Shown: piece by piece, positions 24,501-37,000 of the stretch
How the letters are laid out: each line of letters opens with the position of its first letter
Numbering within the stretch: position 1 is the stretch's first letter
NCBI GenBank assembly: GCA_000497125.2
Contig: CM035324.1
Coordinates: 516,651 to 580,650 of the forward strand
Direction: 5' to 3'
Source: Spironucleus salmonicida
Taxonomy: Eukaryota > Fornicata > Diplomonadida > Hexamitidae
DNA length: 64,000 bases
Made by a program: the position numbers and the translations under genes
Notes under the pieces: generated by a model
Database searches by the model: none
What the model saw: the letters and a program-made list of their open reading frames with translations, nothing else
What the model was told of the DNA's origin: nothing

Positions 24501-27500
24501 TCAGCGCTGGGTGAGGCTCGATATCGGAAATACGCCCTCGTTCGTTCGTGACGTTGGCGCGGTAGACGAAAGGGCGGGCAGTGAATACGGGGATACTACT
24601 GGTCGTTGTACCCTCGTAAATGAGCTCCGCAGCGGCGTCGGAGCGTCAAGCGCGAGGCAGAGGGTCCAGCGGCACCTGAGGTATGAGGAAGACAGTCAAT
24701 AGTCTGGACTGTATTTCTCCCTCTAAGTACGATTCCGTGGAGAAGCAGTTTGGGGCCGATGCGCACAGAGCAATTATGAGCATTCTGGCCAAAGATAATA
24801 TTATGATATTATATTAGTATGGTAACTATGTTCGTTGTTGCTTTTACGCTTATTTGGATTTCATATAATAGGCGTAACCCGAAATAAGGTGTTATTCTGG
24901 AAAAATATGATAATGTGGAGTAGATAGTATCCTAGGCATAAATAGTCCAAAACAGCAGTTTGGTAACAAGTACTTATATATCATGCCGGTTTATAGTTAA
25001 TAAACACGAACCTCGTAGTATTTTAATTAATTTAATTACACTTGTTTATGCACCATCTCGCCAGTGCAACACACCATTAACTACTAGCAGGAACTTCCAG
25101 CTAGCTTTGAGCAACTACCTGTCCTCTTTCTGCAAGAAACTAAAATAATTACTATAGCATATAATATACAAATAATCCAATAAACCACAACTTCAATATG
25201 CTCTTATATAACTTTATTTACGATAACAACTCTATTCCATTAACCGCTTGGCCAGAGCGGTCAAAATCAACAAACCCGTCCAGAAAAAATGATGCGGGGG
25301 TCGGGATTCCTCTTTTCCCATTTACGATGAATTCTCTGACACGACTTCGTAAATGCATGCCTCTTAGCGCAGCAAGCCAGGCCGCAAAGTGGTTCGGGCG
25401 ATGGCTACGCGCTACCGAACTTGAGCGAAATATACCTAAGCCGTAGAATAGCATTACTATATGTAAACTGATATAGTATAGAATATGGAACTAGATGAAA
25501 GGGCCCCGTTTCGAAGCCGCTCTGAATGCGAGGCTTCGGTGCATTCCGCGCGAAATTCCGGTACCCGAGGTGGAAGACCGTCGCTAATCCACTTTGGGCA
25601 GGTTCAAATTCGGTATAGTAATTGATATTACTGTATACTACTATAGTATGAATTGCAGACAGGCGCGTGCTGCCGAACTAGGGGCTCCACAGAACACTGC
25701 AGGCGAGTTCGTAACAGCGAGCAGAATTTTCCCACAATATAGGCCCAAAGCTGCTGCGTGGAATAGGGCATTGATGGTGTGCATTTTTCATGAAATCTAA
25801 CGCACCAGACATTCGCTGCCTATATTTTCTAAATCCCATTCTTATACATATTCAAACATCATTTGCAAGATCTCTGCATGCGCTCCGCGACCTTTTCGGC
25901 AGCTTCTTGGACACCTAGAATATTTTATCCTAGAGAATTTTCTTGCTTCTCTTCACAAGGTTAGATGGTAACTCTCGGACTGAGCACATGTCGTCACGAT
26001 GCCAGTAATCGCCGTAGTTCCTATTTTCTTACCTGATCTCCCGTTAACTCTGGCAGCCAGAATCTCTATAGTCTCCAACCGGCTCCGCAGGGAGCGCAAT
26101 GCCCGCCGATTTGAGTGCGGGGTTCGGCACGCATTGATACCAGGGTTTAGTTAAGGACATACAGGTAGTCCACAGCGCCTAGTACGTGCAGGCGGAGTCC
26201 CTGCAGAGGTTCCGCGGTGAAACATAAGCTGTCCCCAAATGATCTCAAATCGGAGTGCAGACACCATCAGGTGTTATGAAATAAATTGTATTATCTCCAG
26301 CGGCAGATGGTATCCGGTCTGTTCTGGGGCATTTCCCGACATACTTTCGGCGCCTCTTGGATGGAGGGTCATGGCAAAGTGATTTCAACCTAATGTAGTC
26401 GCCACTGACTTTTCTAGGTCCAGAGCGGAATCGTAGCGGAAACGCAGGTAGGTGGTGACATTGGGAACTAGGGAATACCGCACTGGCCATTTGCATGAAT
26501 GCTCCCGTGACGTGTTCAGTACGTACAATTCCGGGCATAGCTGGCGAAATTGTTTTACTGCACGTAAGCTTGGCAGTAGCATGTACATTATGGGCTTAAG
26601 ATGCTGAGGCACCTTGGGGTGCAGGTGGGCAGAAATAGTCGGCTTTCAGGTCTTGCCTGGTGTGGGTGGGCAGGAGGATGAGTTACGCGCATACGAACGG
26701 TTCGGGGTAGGATGGAAGCACGCGCGGTGGAGTTTTAAAGATGGATAGGTTTCATGGGAATATTGCGAGATACGGGGAATTGGGTCACGAGTGGTTGAAC
26801 CAGCGCACCAAAGCATGTTGAAGCGAAGTCCGTGTTAGGGTAATGCATCAAATATATGACAATGGCGGCTCGCAGAAAATAGGTGGGAGGGGCTAGGCAG
26901 AGATAACACTAACAATAATAAAGTAGCATAACCGTAATATAGGGGTAGGGCTCAAATGCTGCGTCCGCGCTAGGTGCGAAATAGCAGCAGTGAGTAGGTG
27001 TATAGGGTCAATGCGAATTTATGCGATTTCTGGTAGTTTATCGATGTTTGTACTATAATAATTTAAAATACCTGCTCGGGGACAAGCTTTCCTCCAGAAA
27101 CGGCCATTAGCTGGTACCGAACTTTTTGGATACCGAATTGGTATGGAACTAGTGTGCTGGTAGACTGACACCGCTTAATAAGTGTCTTGGGGTGTTCTAT
27201 ATTATTAGCGATGACATCAAGCCTGCTAGGTATGCATTATGAAACTGAACGCTAAATAATCTATATTTATATATATATTAAATTACCACATCATCATAAT
27301 GTCGTCCTCAGGTAAATTTGGTTGAAACTGCGCGGCCCTAGCAGAGATACACGCATGTTGAGTTGTAGTCTTTACTGGTCACGCTACAGTGTAAATTGCC
27401 AATGTATCATGCCATTGCTCCAAGTCAGCATTAACACTGTTAGACCTGCATACTATTGGAATATCCGAGTGGAAAGCTTAGCACTTACGTGCAGGCACAT

Positions 27501-27512
27501 ATCTATTACCAA
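21519..27512. other. Long tract without an intact gene, unit 1
   Basis: Counterpart of 8972-14939 with the same GC-richer blocks and protein-like fragments. It has an extra 9-bp tandem copy (GGTTGCAGA) near 22400 that unit 0 lacks. A plus-strand run free of TGA (25198-25983) exists here and in unit 2 but is cut by a TGA in unit 0. I do not count it as a gene. Confidence 0.4.
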
Positions 27513-28280
27513 TCACTGTTACTCCACTCTCTTCTTCGCCCTCCTAACAAAATAGTAGGCCAGACCTCCCACCACCGCGCCGACGACCAGCAAGACCCCA
27601 ATCAGGATTCCAGCCACTTCCCCGCCGCTCAAATTCTGGCTATTATCTTCCGGTTCGGGAAGTGTCGGGTCGTAAACCTCACCTGGTACCACATCATCCT
27701 TGGTGCAGATTTTGCCTATCTTGACGAGCCCGTCGGCGCACTCCGAGCACTCCCCATCCTTGCCCCGTTTCATGTTTTTCAGACACGACTTGCAGCTTTT
27801 TGAGTCATCTGTACACTCGGCACAGTTTTAGGATGCACGGCAGTTACACTGGGACGTAGAATTCTGATTGCATTGCTATGTATCGGAGATGGAACAATAT
27901 ACAAACTACTAGTATGTGCCGCAACGCTGCGCACACTCTCCCGTTATCAAAGTCGTGGGCTTGCTGATCCTGTTGTTACATTCTGCGCAAAATTTGAAAG
28001 AGGTGCAGGTGTCACAACCCTTGGCGCAGCGCTTGCATGTTTTACTGGTGCCATCACAGAATCCAAAGCCTTTCTTACGGCATTCCTGATTCGTGGAGCA
28101 CGTATCGACTGAAGGTGCGAGGTCGGTTGGGTCAGATTTATCGGCTGGACTCTCGCTCTGCTGGTGGGGGGCGCAGAGTCCTTGGGAGAGGTGGTATCCG
28201 GGTGTGCAGGTGGTGCAGCGTCCCTTCTCGCAGGATGCGCAGTTGGGGGTAGTTTGGGTGCAGCTTACGGATTCTGTCAT
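27513..28280 (-). CDS. CRP-A, unit 2
   Basis: 255 residues from ATG 28280 (MTESVSCTQTTPNC) to TGA at 27513. It lacks the three-residue insertion of unit 1. The run of Gln codons near 27906-27911 is TAG TAG, and the last residues RVEQQ are AGA GTG GAG TAA CAG followed by TGA. Under the standard code it would break into several pieces. Confidence 0.86.
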
Positions 28281-31200
28281 TTTGGTTAATACGTAATTAT
28301 AAAAATTAGGCAATATAGTAAGCCTTTTAGTTTTTAGTTTTTAATATGTGATAATATATAAATAAAAACGTAAATAAAATCATTCTAAAAATAAAATATA
28401 TCGTCGTGGATGAGTAATAGCCTTAAATGCAATAATTTGGATAATGTACTTAATTCGCTTCAAATGTGTTTATATAAACAGCATGAAAATTAATATAATG
28501 CAAATATAAGTTAGCGTGCTTTTAAGTAAAGGTAATATAATTACATTATAGTATTGATTCGAAATATAGGAGAGAACAAAGTTAAAGCTAATATTTTTGA
28601 TATGATTAAGTATAACATCCGAATCATATATTATTTTCTAAAATTTGGTTTCTACATGTTTCAACATTCATAAATATAGCTAGTGAATGAGAACCGAGAA
28701 TAGCTGCAACTGCCTTGCTTAGATAGTGAGGCCGTGCCTGGTGTTGGACACATGACTTAGCCTATCTACAATATCGAATAGGAGTACCAGGTTAAAGAAT
28801 GCGATACTGTCCTACCAATTAGGATCCATTCTGCCTGCTCTAGGTAGACTCACCGGAGTCCTACTAGCATGGCCCATGGCCCAATTCAAAGGTGCTATCC
28901 TATTGACTTTCTACTTTGACGTACCTACTGCTCTGCATGGTTTAGTGTGGTTACTTTTAGGTGGTGCCATAACTTCCCTCCAGCGCGCCCCTTCTACCAG
29001 TACGGCTGCTCTACCGGGGATATCCTTCCTAACAAACTACCTATACCGTGCTTACATTAGTTAGAGTCATCAATCGCAAATTTAAAACCTACCAAATACT
29101 AAAGTTCAAATATAACTTCGCTAGCAACTGCAGTAAAATACGGATACTAATATACCCATAGCATGCAAAGTAACCATGTAATAGATTCTAATTTCTAGGC
29201 TTAATGTGCACACTATGCGCATTCCATGCGAGCTAGGACCACGACATATGCACTAACGCCTCGCCTTCTACCTAGTCTTCTTTCATGATAGTATTGCGTT
29301 TATGTATTTCTCTATATATATAAATCTGCTAAAATATAGAATCAGCATCGTCAAATACATTTCCATCATTTTGAAACTTTCGATATTCTATCATTCGCGA
29401 TGAGGACAGTAAAATGTTCAAAACTCAAAAAAATTCGAAAATTCTAAAATAACAAATTTATTGGGCAGGGACGAGTAACTACTACTAAAGTTAATATTTG
29501 ACCGCAACAAACTAACCTTATTCAACCATCAATTCTGCTATTTCAGATCATACTGGTAATCATTACGCCTTATAGTGCTTTATGCAGAATTAAGTTGCAA
29601 GAAAATTAAAGCTAATAGTTTAAATTTCCATCTTGAAGCAACTGCAAAGATTTTCTAGTTCTGCATACATTTATAAGAAATACTTACTTATCAGCAAGAA
29701 GAGTTACCTTAAGGGATCACTAAACCGCGACTAATCCTCCAAACATATAATTATTTTCGATGTGCAGCCCGCAATTCCTGCAGTCCACCTTGCCTTGCTT
29801 AATTACGACGAATTCATAAATTTCATACGGCCTTTTGTGTATCCAGCCACTTTACATATCCTATGAATTCGCTATCCCCATACCAATAATTGGCCAGAAC
29901 CTTGCCTCAAAGCCTGCACCCTGTCCCTATAATTGTTGTGTAGCGTTCTCATTACAGGAGAACATTCGGTGCATTCCCTGCAGCACCAGGAGCTACCTGG
30001 TATTTTGTATGTTAGAATGTGCCCTTGGATCATGGTTTATCCTATGTTATTTATTATTTAGCGGCACTGACTGACTCTTGCAGTTATCTGAAACTTCCGT
30101 GCAGATGTAGCAAGTCCCCATAAATTCGCTTAGCACGCTTCGTACTTAGTATGGTGAGCAGCGCCATAGGCAGTGCAGGTTGTATGGGTTGACTTAAGTT
30201 CATCTTTAGAAAACATAGCTAGCGTGCTGAAGGGGGACTATTTGAATAGGTTTTGCAGCTTGCAGAAGTTTGCGACTCAGTATCGCAGTTTTTATAGCGA
30301 ATGCCCCTTATTTGCAGGAATCGTTACAAATATACGCTCTTTATGCTAGTTAAAAGTGATATCTATATGCAACTCATGATGTTTAGATCACTGCATTGGA
30401 TATTATACAGTTTTTCGCTAATGCTTTCCAGCATCTGTAGAGATATACTATTTCAGCACCAGAATAAATTTACCACTGCTAGTTGAAGATATTATTGGCT
30501 AGCGGAAGCGCAGTTTAACACTTTTGATGCCCTTTTTGTAGCAACACTTGGGCATGCAGAGCAGCTGCACTAGCAGGTAGTTAGATCGCAACCGCGCCAG
30601 CGACTGGGAGTCTACTTCCCACATGACGAACACTCACTCCCCAGCTTTATGCTAATTCTGACAAAGCACGAGCCAGCTAGTGTCAGAACCACTTCCCTCA
30701 AGTTTTAGCACTTAACAGGAGTCCACACCTCGCAGCAAGAGAAATTTTCATCAGAACCTATCACAACCCTTTAGAATGAGAGATTTCTTCCATATACGTG
30801 AAATTACATTCACAGATAGTTAGCAGCAGAATAGACTTACTATCACAGGTATTTCAATCTTCGACCTGGGCAGAGCGGTTTTGTAGTTTACACACTCCTA
30901 CTCAGCAGGTACTTATGCTGCCGACCCGGAAGTACTTGCTAAAAGTACATCTTCAACCCAATGCTAGCAATACAAAGTACCCGATGAGCCTATTTTGCGG
31001 TTTCATGTACATGCAATACACTAACAGCAACTGGTACCAGTTTTACGCATTTCTGGCTCATCGCTCCAACAACCCTCGCAATTGGAGTAACTATTGCAGT
31101 CTGCTTTGTAACATCGCTCACAGTATATTTCCCTCACTATAGGAAAGAGTTATATGTATCTTTCGCAGTTGCCCCCACCTGCATGCGGGCACTGTGCCGA

Positions 31201-31600
31201 TACAATCGGAAGTAGCAAGAGGTAGTCTATGGGCAAGGCAGTCCAAACTACTGGGGCTCCCGGTTGGGACGCAGAGAAATTCCTGCCATCCACTTTACTG
31301 GCATCATCTGAACTGCGGTTTCCAGCGTCAAGGATCAAGTTTCATCACAATCACCACTATCAGAAACCGCTATCGGATTGCAGTCACCACAATCACGTTA
31401 CTGCCTGTTTTGGAGCACCTATTTTCAATCTGAAAACGTATCCGCGTTGAACGTTATACACGCATCGTTGCTAGAATAAACATCATAACCCCTGGAGCAG
31501 ACCTTATTATAGTGCAACCCCGTCAGCACAGCCCTGCAAGTTTTAGGCCTCAGGAACTTTTAAAATTCTTAATACAACCTCTTCAAATATTCTGCAATAG
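28281..31600. other. Spacer and relic tract, unit 2
   Basis: Counterpart of 3273-6690. From about 29100 to 30100 it matches unit 0 rather than unit 1. From about 30110 to 30500 it matches unit 1. After about 30590 it switches again. No intact gene; relic cysteine-rich pieces only. Confidence 0.4.
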
Positions 31601-31601
31601 C

Positions 31602-32726
31602 TGGTTTTACCAAAACTATCCACGTCAGAAACTTGCCGTCCTGGCATTCCTATTACTCAATTTTAAGCCAACTAGCTCAATCTAAATTTTTTTTGGTGCT
31701 TGGTGAATTAATGTGTATTAGCAGATTTACCCAGGGTACTAAAAGTTTTGTGCGAGCTGCATTATATTGAAATACCTATCATCGTAAAAAGTACATTCCA
31801 AGTCACTACCGCATTCCTTGCAGCGATTTTCACCCGCCTCACATTTTCATATCTTAAGTTGTGAATTTAGCCGTATAATACGCACTATCATTGTATATTG
31901 CCTGTACCATAATTACTTGTAATTGCGATACATTTGTTACAATTTTCAAATTTAACGCAAAATTAAGTATTTTTATATTTATTATGTTCCCCGGATTCGT
32001 TTTTTTACAGGTTCATATATAGATCGTATATTCCAGTAGGCTGGATTTATTTTGGAGTATTCTTATAATAGATGTAGGTTTCGTTGCATTTAGAGCATTT
32101 ATTACTATTGTTGGGAAATAATCCGTTTTAGCAAATTTTGTAGGTGGTCGCGTTCTTCCAAATTAGACAATTTTTATGGCAGACTAAACACAATTTATCA
32201 AACAAGAAAAAATCTTACATTTCGTACACGTGCTAGTGTTGCATTCTGAGCAATTTTGTTGGCAAGTATTGCATTAATTATCGGATAGTTTGAATTCCTC
32301 AAAACAAGCTGAGCAGCTTTTATCATCAATACAGGTTTTGCAGTCATTCCTGCATTATATGCATTTAGCTTCGTCTCCTAAAAATCTATCTGGCTGGAAT
32401 TTATCACATGCTGGATTAATTCCTCATTGAAGGCAGTTATCTGGACACTTTTTGCACGTATTTTCTTCCAACTTAAAACCGGATACGCATGTAAGACAAT
32501 TAGAATCTGCATTAAAGGAAGCACAGTTTGTAGAGCACTTTTTACAGAGGTTATTGTGAACCGAGTATCCCAGATTGCATTAATCACACGTTCTTCGACT
32601 ATACAGCTAACATTCTGCACAATTATAAACTCTGCATGCGGAACATGGTTTATTCCACATACTCCTGTCCAATTCACATACAAAGCCAATTGGGCATGTC
32701 TGACTCCAGCATAAGTACTCTGATAT
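31602..32726 (-). pseudogene. psi-CRP-D, unit 2
   Basis: Same conserved TGA and frameshift as unit 0. The start is further damaged, since the codon at 32726-32724 is ATA instead of ATG. Confidence 0.65.
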
Positions 32727-33238
32727 TTTTGGAAAAGTGTCAGAAGATAAAGTATATAAATTTATAAATTAGTGGTGGTTAGTTTCTGAATAAGGTATTG
32801 TATATTGATTTTTCTTGCATGCATATGTTACTAAATTACCGGTGAACAACTTTTTAAAATGGCTATATTTAGCAATAATTCACTATGGAGGAAACTTAAA
32901 CTAGAAAATGATGTAGGTTACGAGATGATTTACTAATTATAAAAAATTATTATAATTATTTAATTATTTCGATATATCTTTTATATATAAATAATCATAT
33001 AAGAGAAGATTAAGTGTGAGAAACTACTTTATTAATACTGGAATATATTATAAGTCTATATAAAATATATAAGTTTGAAAAATTACACTTACACTATTAT
33101 AAAAATTAAAAACTGAGTTAAATTGTATTGTATAATATATGCAAAACATTACAACCTAACAGTCATTTTACTGAATTTGACAAGTAATATCATTAGTAAG
33201 ATAAATTACTAAATTTCCTGAATATAGACGGATTTCCA

Positions 33239-34093
33239 TCACTTTTTAGTCTTTTTAATTAAATAAAATGCCAGACAACTCCCAACTGCCCCAACGACCG
33301 CCAAAACACCAACCACGATACCCACAATCACCCCAGTACCAATTCTGTTGACCTCTCCAGATTTTTCGTCCGCCCAGCACATATCGCCAATAAATTTGTA
33401 TCCAACAGCACATGTATTACAGGCCCCATCGTCCCCCTTAACTACATTAGGCAAGCACGTCTCACAGGCATCCTTAGAGGTGGTGCACGAAGCGCAATTG
33501 AAAGCGAATCCGCATTAGCAAGCAGAATCAAGCCCCGCAACACAGGCCGTGGCCGTTCCGTTTTTGCAATATTTTCTGTCTTCCATATCCTTACAAGTCG
33601 GTGTACATTATCCAGCTATCGTTGTTATATGAGTCATCCCATCGCACGCGTTGCAGAACATCGCCGAAGAGCAAATATCACATTTATCACCACACTTCAC
33701 GCACCTCTTTGAGGATATCTCGCAAAAGGTCGAACCATCATTATCGCAGTCATCATTGCTATTGCACACTTTGACGCATTTGCCACGTTCCATTACGAAC
33801 ATATCAGCGCATTTCTCGCATGAATTGGATTCGGTGCATGCGCCACAGCCTTTTGAGCATTTCTTACAGGCATTTCCACTGAGATAAGTGCCAGGGAGGC
33901 ATGTTGAACAAGTAGTACCATTGCATTCCTGACAATTTGTTGTCACTATATTATCCTTACAGTGGCAGCCTTGACCAAAGGCAATCTCTTCTGTGCACGG
34001 TTTACAGGCAACTGTATTATGATCGGTAGCTGGGCAAAAATGATTTGCCATACAGTTAGTGTCACGTTGAGTACATGTGCCAGGATCTGCCAT
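33239..34093 (-). CDS. CRP-B, unit 2
   Basis: 284 residues, intact with TAA as Gln. It differs from units 0 and 1 at scattered sites: CLPGTYL for CLLGTYL, ACTESNSC for ACTKSNSC, ADMFVME for ADRFVME, DGMTH for DGTTH, VKGDDGAC for VKGNNGAC. Its tail is KKTKK rather than KKAKK. Most of these changes are shared with unit 3. Confidence 0.88.
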
Positions 34094-37000
34094 TTTAAAA
34101 ATAGAATATGGTATTTCACCTGATAATATGGAAGAAAAAGATATTGCATATTAAACTTCATGAGACATGCATATACATCACTTTACGTTATAATTTAAAA
34201 CCAAACTCAAATATTTTTAGTTTGTGATTGGTATATAATGTCAAATATATTACACAAATATAAAAGAAACTTAACAAGACAAATATATTGAATTATATTT
34301 AACTGGGCGCTAGGACAACGATCAGCAGCCCACAGTAAAGCGTGGGCCGCTCTTGCCCATTTTCCAATACTTCCACTCCAAAAATAGATTTAACATAATA
34401 TTCCATTCCAATTATACAGCTCCACTCCAAATTAGTAAGCCACATTATTATAGACTCACTATCAGATTTAAACTAAGTCGGCCAACCAGCGTAAATTTCC
34501 TTTGGCGTTTGGGCCTCCCAAAGCCACTAAAAAGTTAGTTGGCACTGTCCAAATTGCGGAACCTAAACATTGTAGTTCCCTTTATCCCGGAGCGCAGCCC
34601 CGCCGCACTGCCTTTCTTGGCATCGGCCATTGTGCCCATTACGTTACAGCATCAGAGTTTTTGACGCAGAACCGGCCCGAATATCATGCTTCTAGTATCA
34701 GTAAGTACGGAGGGGGATCTTGGCAGCCTTCTGTGAGATGGGCTTCGCGGGCTGGGACGCTATCCGGAGTTGCGATGGCCTGACTTAGTACCTCCAAGGT
34801 GCGTGGTGGACCACGATGGGCATATCAGCTGATGCCCTGTATTGCGCTCCTGGTAAGTATCACCGTTAGCAAAATACTATTCTTACGCATGCCCAGCACG
34901 CCAGATCGAGTACTAATGTGTTCATTCTACAGTTTCAGGGGACGTGTAAGAGGAGGAACGCGAGTGTGCAGCAGAGGTTGCAGAGGTTGCAGAGGACATC
35001 GTAGCAGGGCGTAGCGATACCGGTGGCCTATGTGTAGATAAGTGTACTGAGTCGTGTAGCGGCATATCAGCGACGCTCACGGTATTCCCACTCGGAAAGT
35101 GTACTAGTACTGAGGTTCTGCATGCGCCCAGGCAGTGATGGACAGTCTGCTAGGTAGCGAGGTCTGATATTTAAAGGCCAGCTACGTCCCCATGTTTCCC
35201 AGAGCCTTCCGCATGAAGTTCCAGAACATATAACATTCCAGATTAAATATAAAATCCCCTTCCATCTCAAGTTTACCTTCGCTATGGTCACTATTATGCA
35301 GAGAGCCCGCCCGCACGATAGTATTTGCCGGTGCAGCGTGTCTACTGCCCCCAGCTGACCCATTCAGTGTAAAGCAAAAATAAAATTATTAGTACTATCC
35401 ATTCCCCGCTACAACTACCATCCCACCACCACTCCCGTGCTAGAGGATCGGATCACGCTACCTACGCCTTTGCTGCACGGGCGTCGGACAGCAAGCTTTG
35501 GTACCACCTGCGGGGTACCTTCACGATGCAGTTTCGGCGAACGAGGATACTTGGTTGCGGGTATAACTATATAGTCCTGCACCTGGTTTCTTCCCTTCAG
35601 GCCGCACGCGAACCCTGAGCTAGTAGGGATTTGGTGGGAAAGCGCGGTAATGCCTGCACGCTCAGGCCCATGCAAAATGGCCCATCCTGCGCTGCTAGGC
35701 TTAAACTGAGTGGAGTTCCGCACTTAGGCGTTTACATTTGTAAAGGAACGCTCCACACTGGGGCGGAATGCCAAATCGATAGTGGGATAGCCCCCTCTAG
35801 CAGGGACTATGCCCAGCGCTGCAACCCACATCCCTCAAATTCCCACAGAAAACCTCACTAGGCCATCGTCTGGCACTGAATCATCACGAATACCGGAGCC
35901 AGAGTTCACTGCCAGGAACAACCCGAGACAGGAGAGCTAGGCCGCGAGGAACATCACGTAATTGTCGTAGTCGTTCTCGGTGCTCGCCGTGAAGAAGCTG
36001 GACCAGCAGCCAGGATGCCGGCGATGCCCGGTTGGTCTGGTACGCGAGGATCTGCATCGCCCCTTCGAGTCAATGGAGATTTGAAGGACTGCCAGAACAC
36101 GACCTCTAGCCTGCTGCTAGTTATCACCAGCTACATGGTGTCGCTAGTGTACGTGCAAAGGTCGTCGAAGGGGCTGCATACCCGGAGGGCAATCTTGTCG
36201 CTACTTGAGACGGCAATAACGGTCAAATAGATGCAGTGTTTGACACCTTACACCCGCATGTAGAACGGCAACTTATGTCCCAACTCGCGTCGCGCTAATT
36301 GCTCTAGGGGTACAGATTCTTACTTTCTGTAAACACCCTGGACAGATCTCTTACGCTAGCAAAATATTCGTTTTCCCGTATGCTTCTAGCGAATACCCCG
36401 CAGTTACCAGAATAATTTGGTCCTAGTAGGTAAGCATTGAGATGAAGTCTGCAGCAACGCTATCTGCACTAATTACACACTCCGGATGACTGCTGAACTG
36501 ATCATGGCCCAAATATACCTGTCCGGGTCAAATAGCGCGTAATGCTGGTTCTCTCGCCGCACGCCAATGAGCCGTCAGCTTACTGCCGTATTGCGTCTTA
36601 AATAACTATCGTCTCGACTCCGACAGTATCGTAAATAAGCCCCACACCAAATCTGGACTACAAATTGGTAGTGATGAAGCTAATTATAGTAGAGCACGTT
36701 TCATTTTCAATCTCGTCAACAATTTCCCTACACTGCAGCTAGCAACGGGTGACACGGTTGTGAACGCACGGATGCTTGTATTCGCCAGCGTCGGTGCCTC
36801 ACTCAAAGTCCCTCATGACGAGATTTGTAGTATTCTGCTAAAAGGTGATCCTGGGGTACAGTTTAGCATCCTCCGGCATCGTGTAGTTGTTCGGTGACAG
36901 CTCAAAAAATATATTTCGTCGCCTTGGATCGCGGAATAGGAGAAGGCCAGGTTGCTCCAGTAGGAGGAGACGTCCGCTATCGGGTCCTTAATCTGGTTCA

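Noticed and set aside
25198-25983. Plus-strand 262-codon run in unit 1 (and its copy in unit 2)
   Set aside because: Unit 0 has an in-frame TGA at 12828-12830 and many changes, no family is recognised, and several runs of this length are expected by chance.
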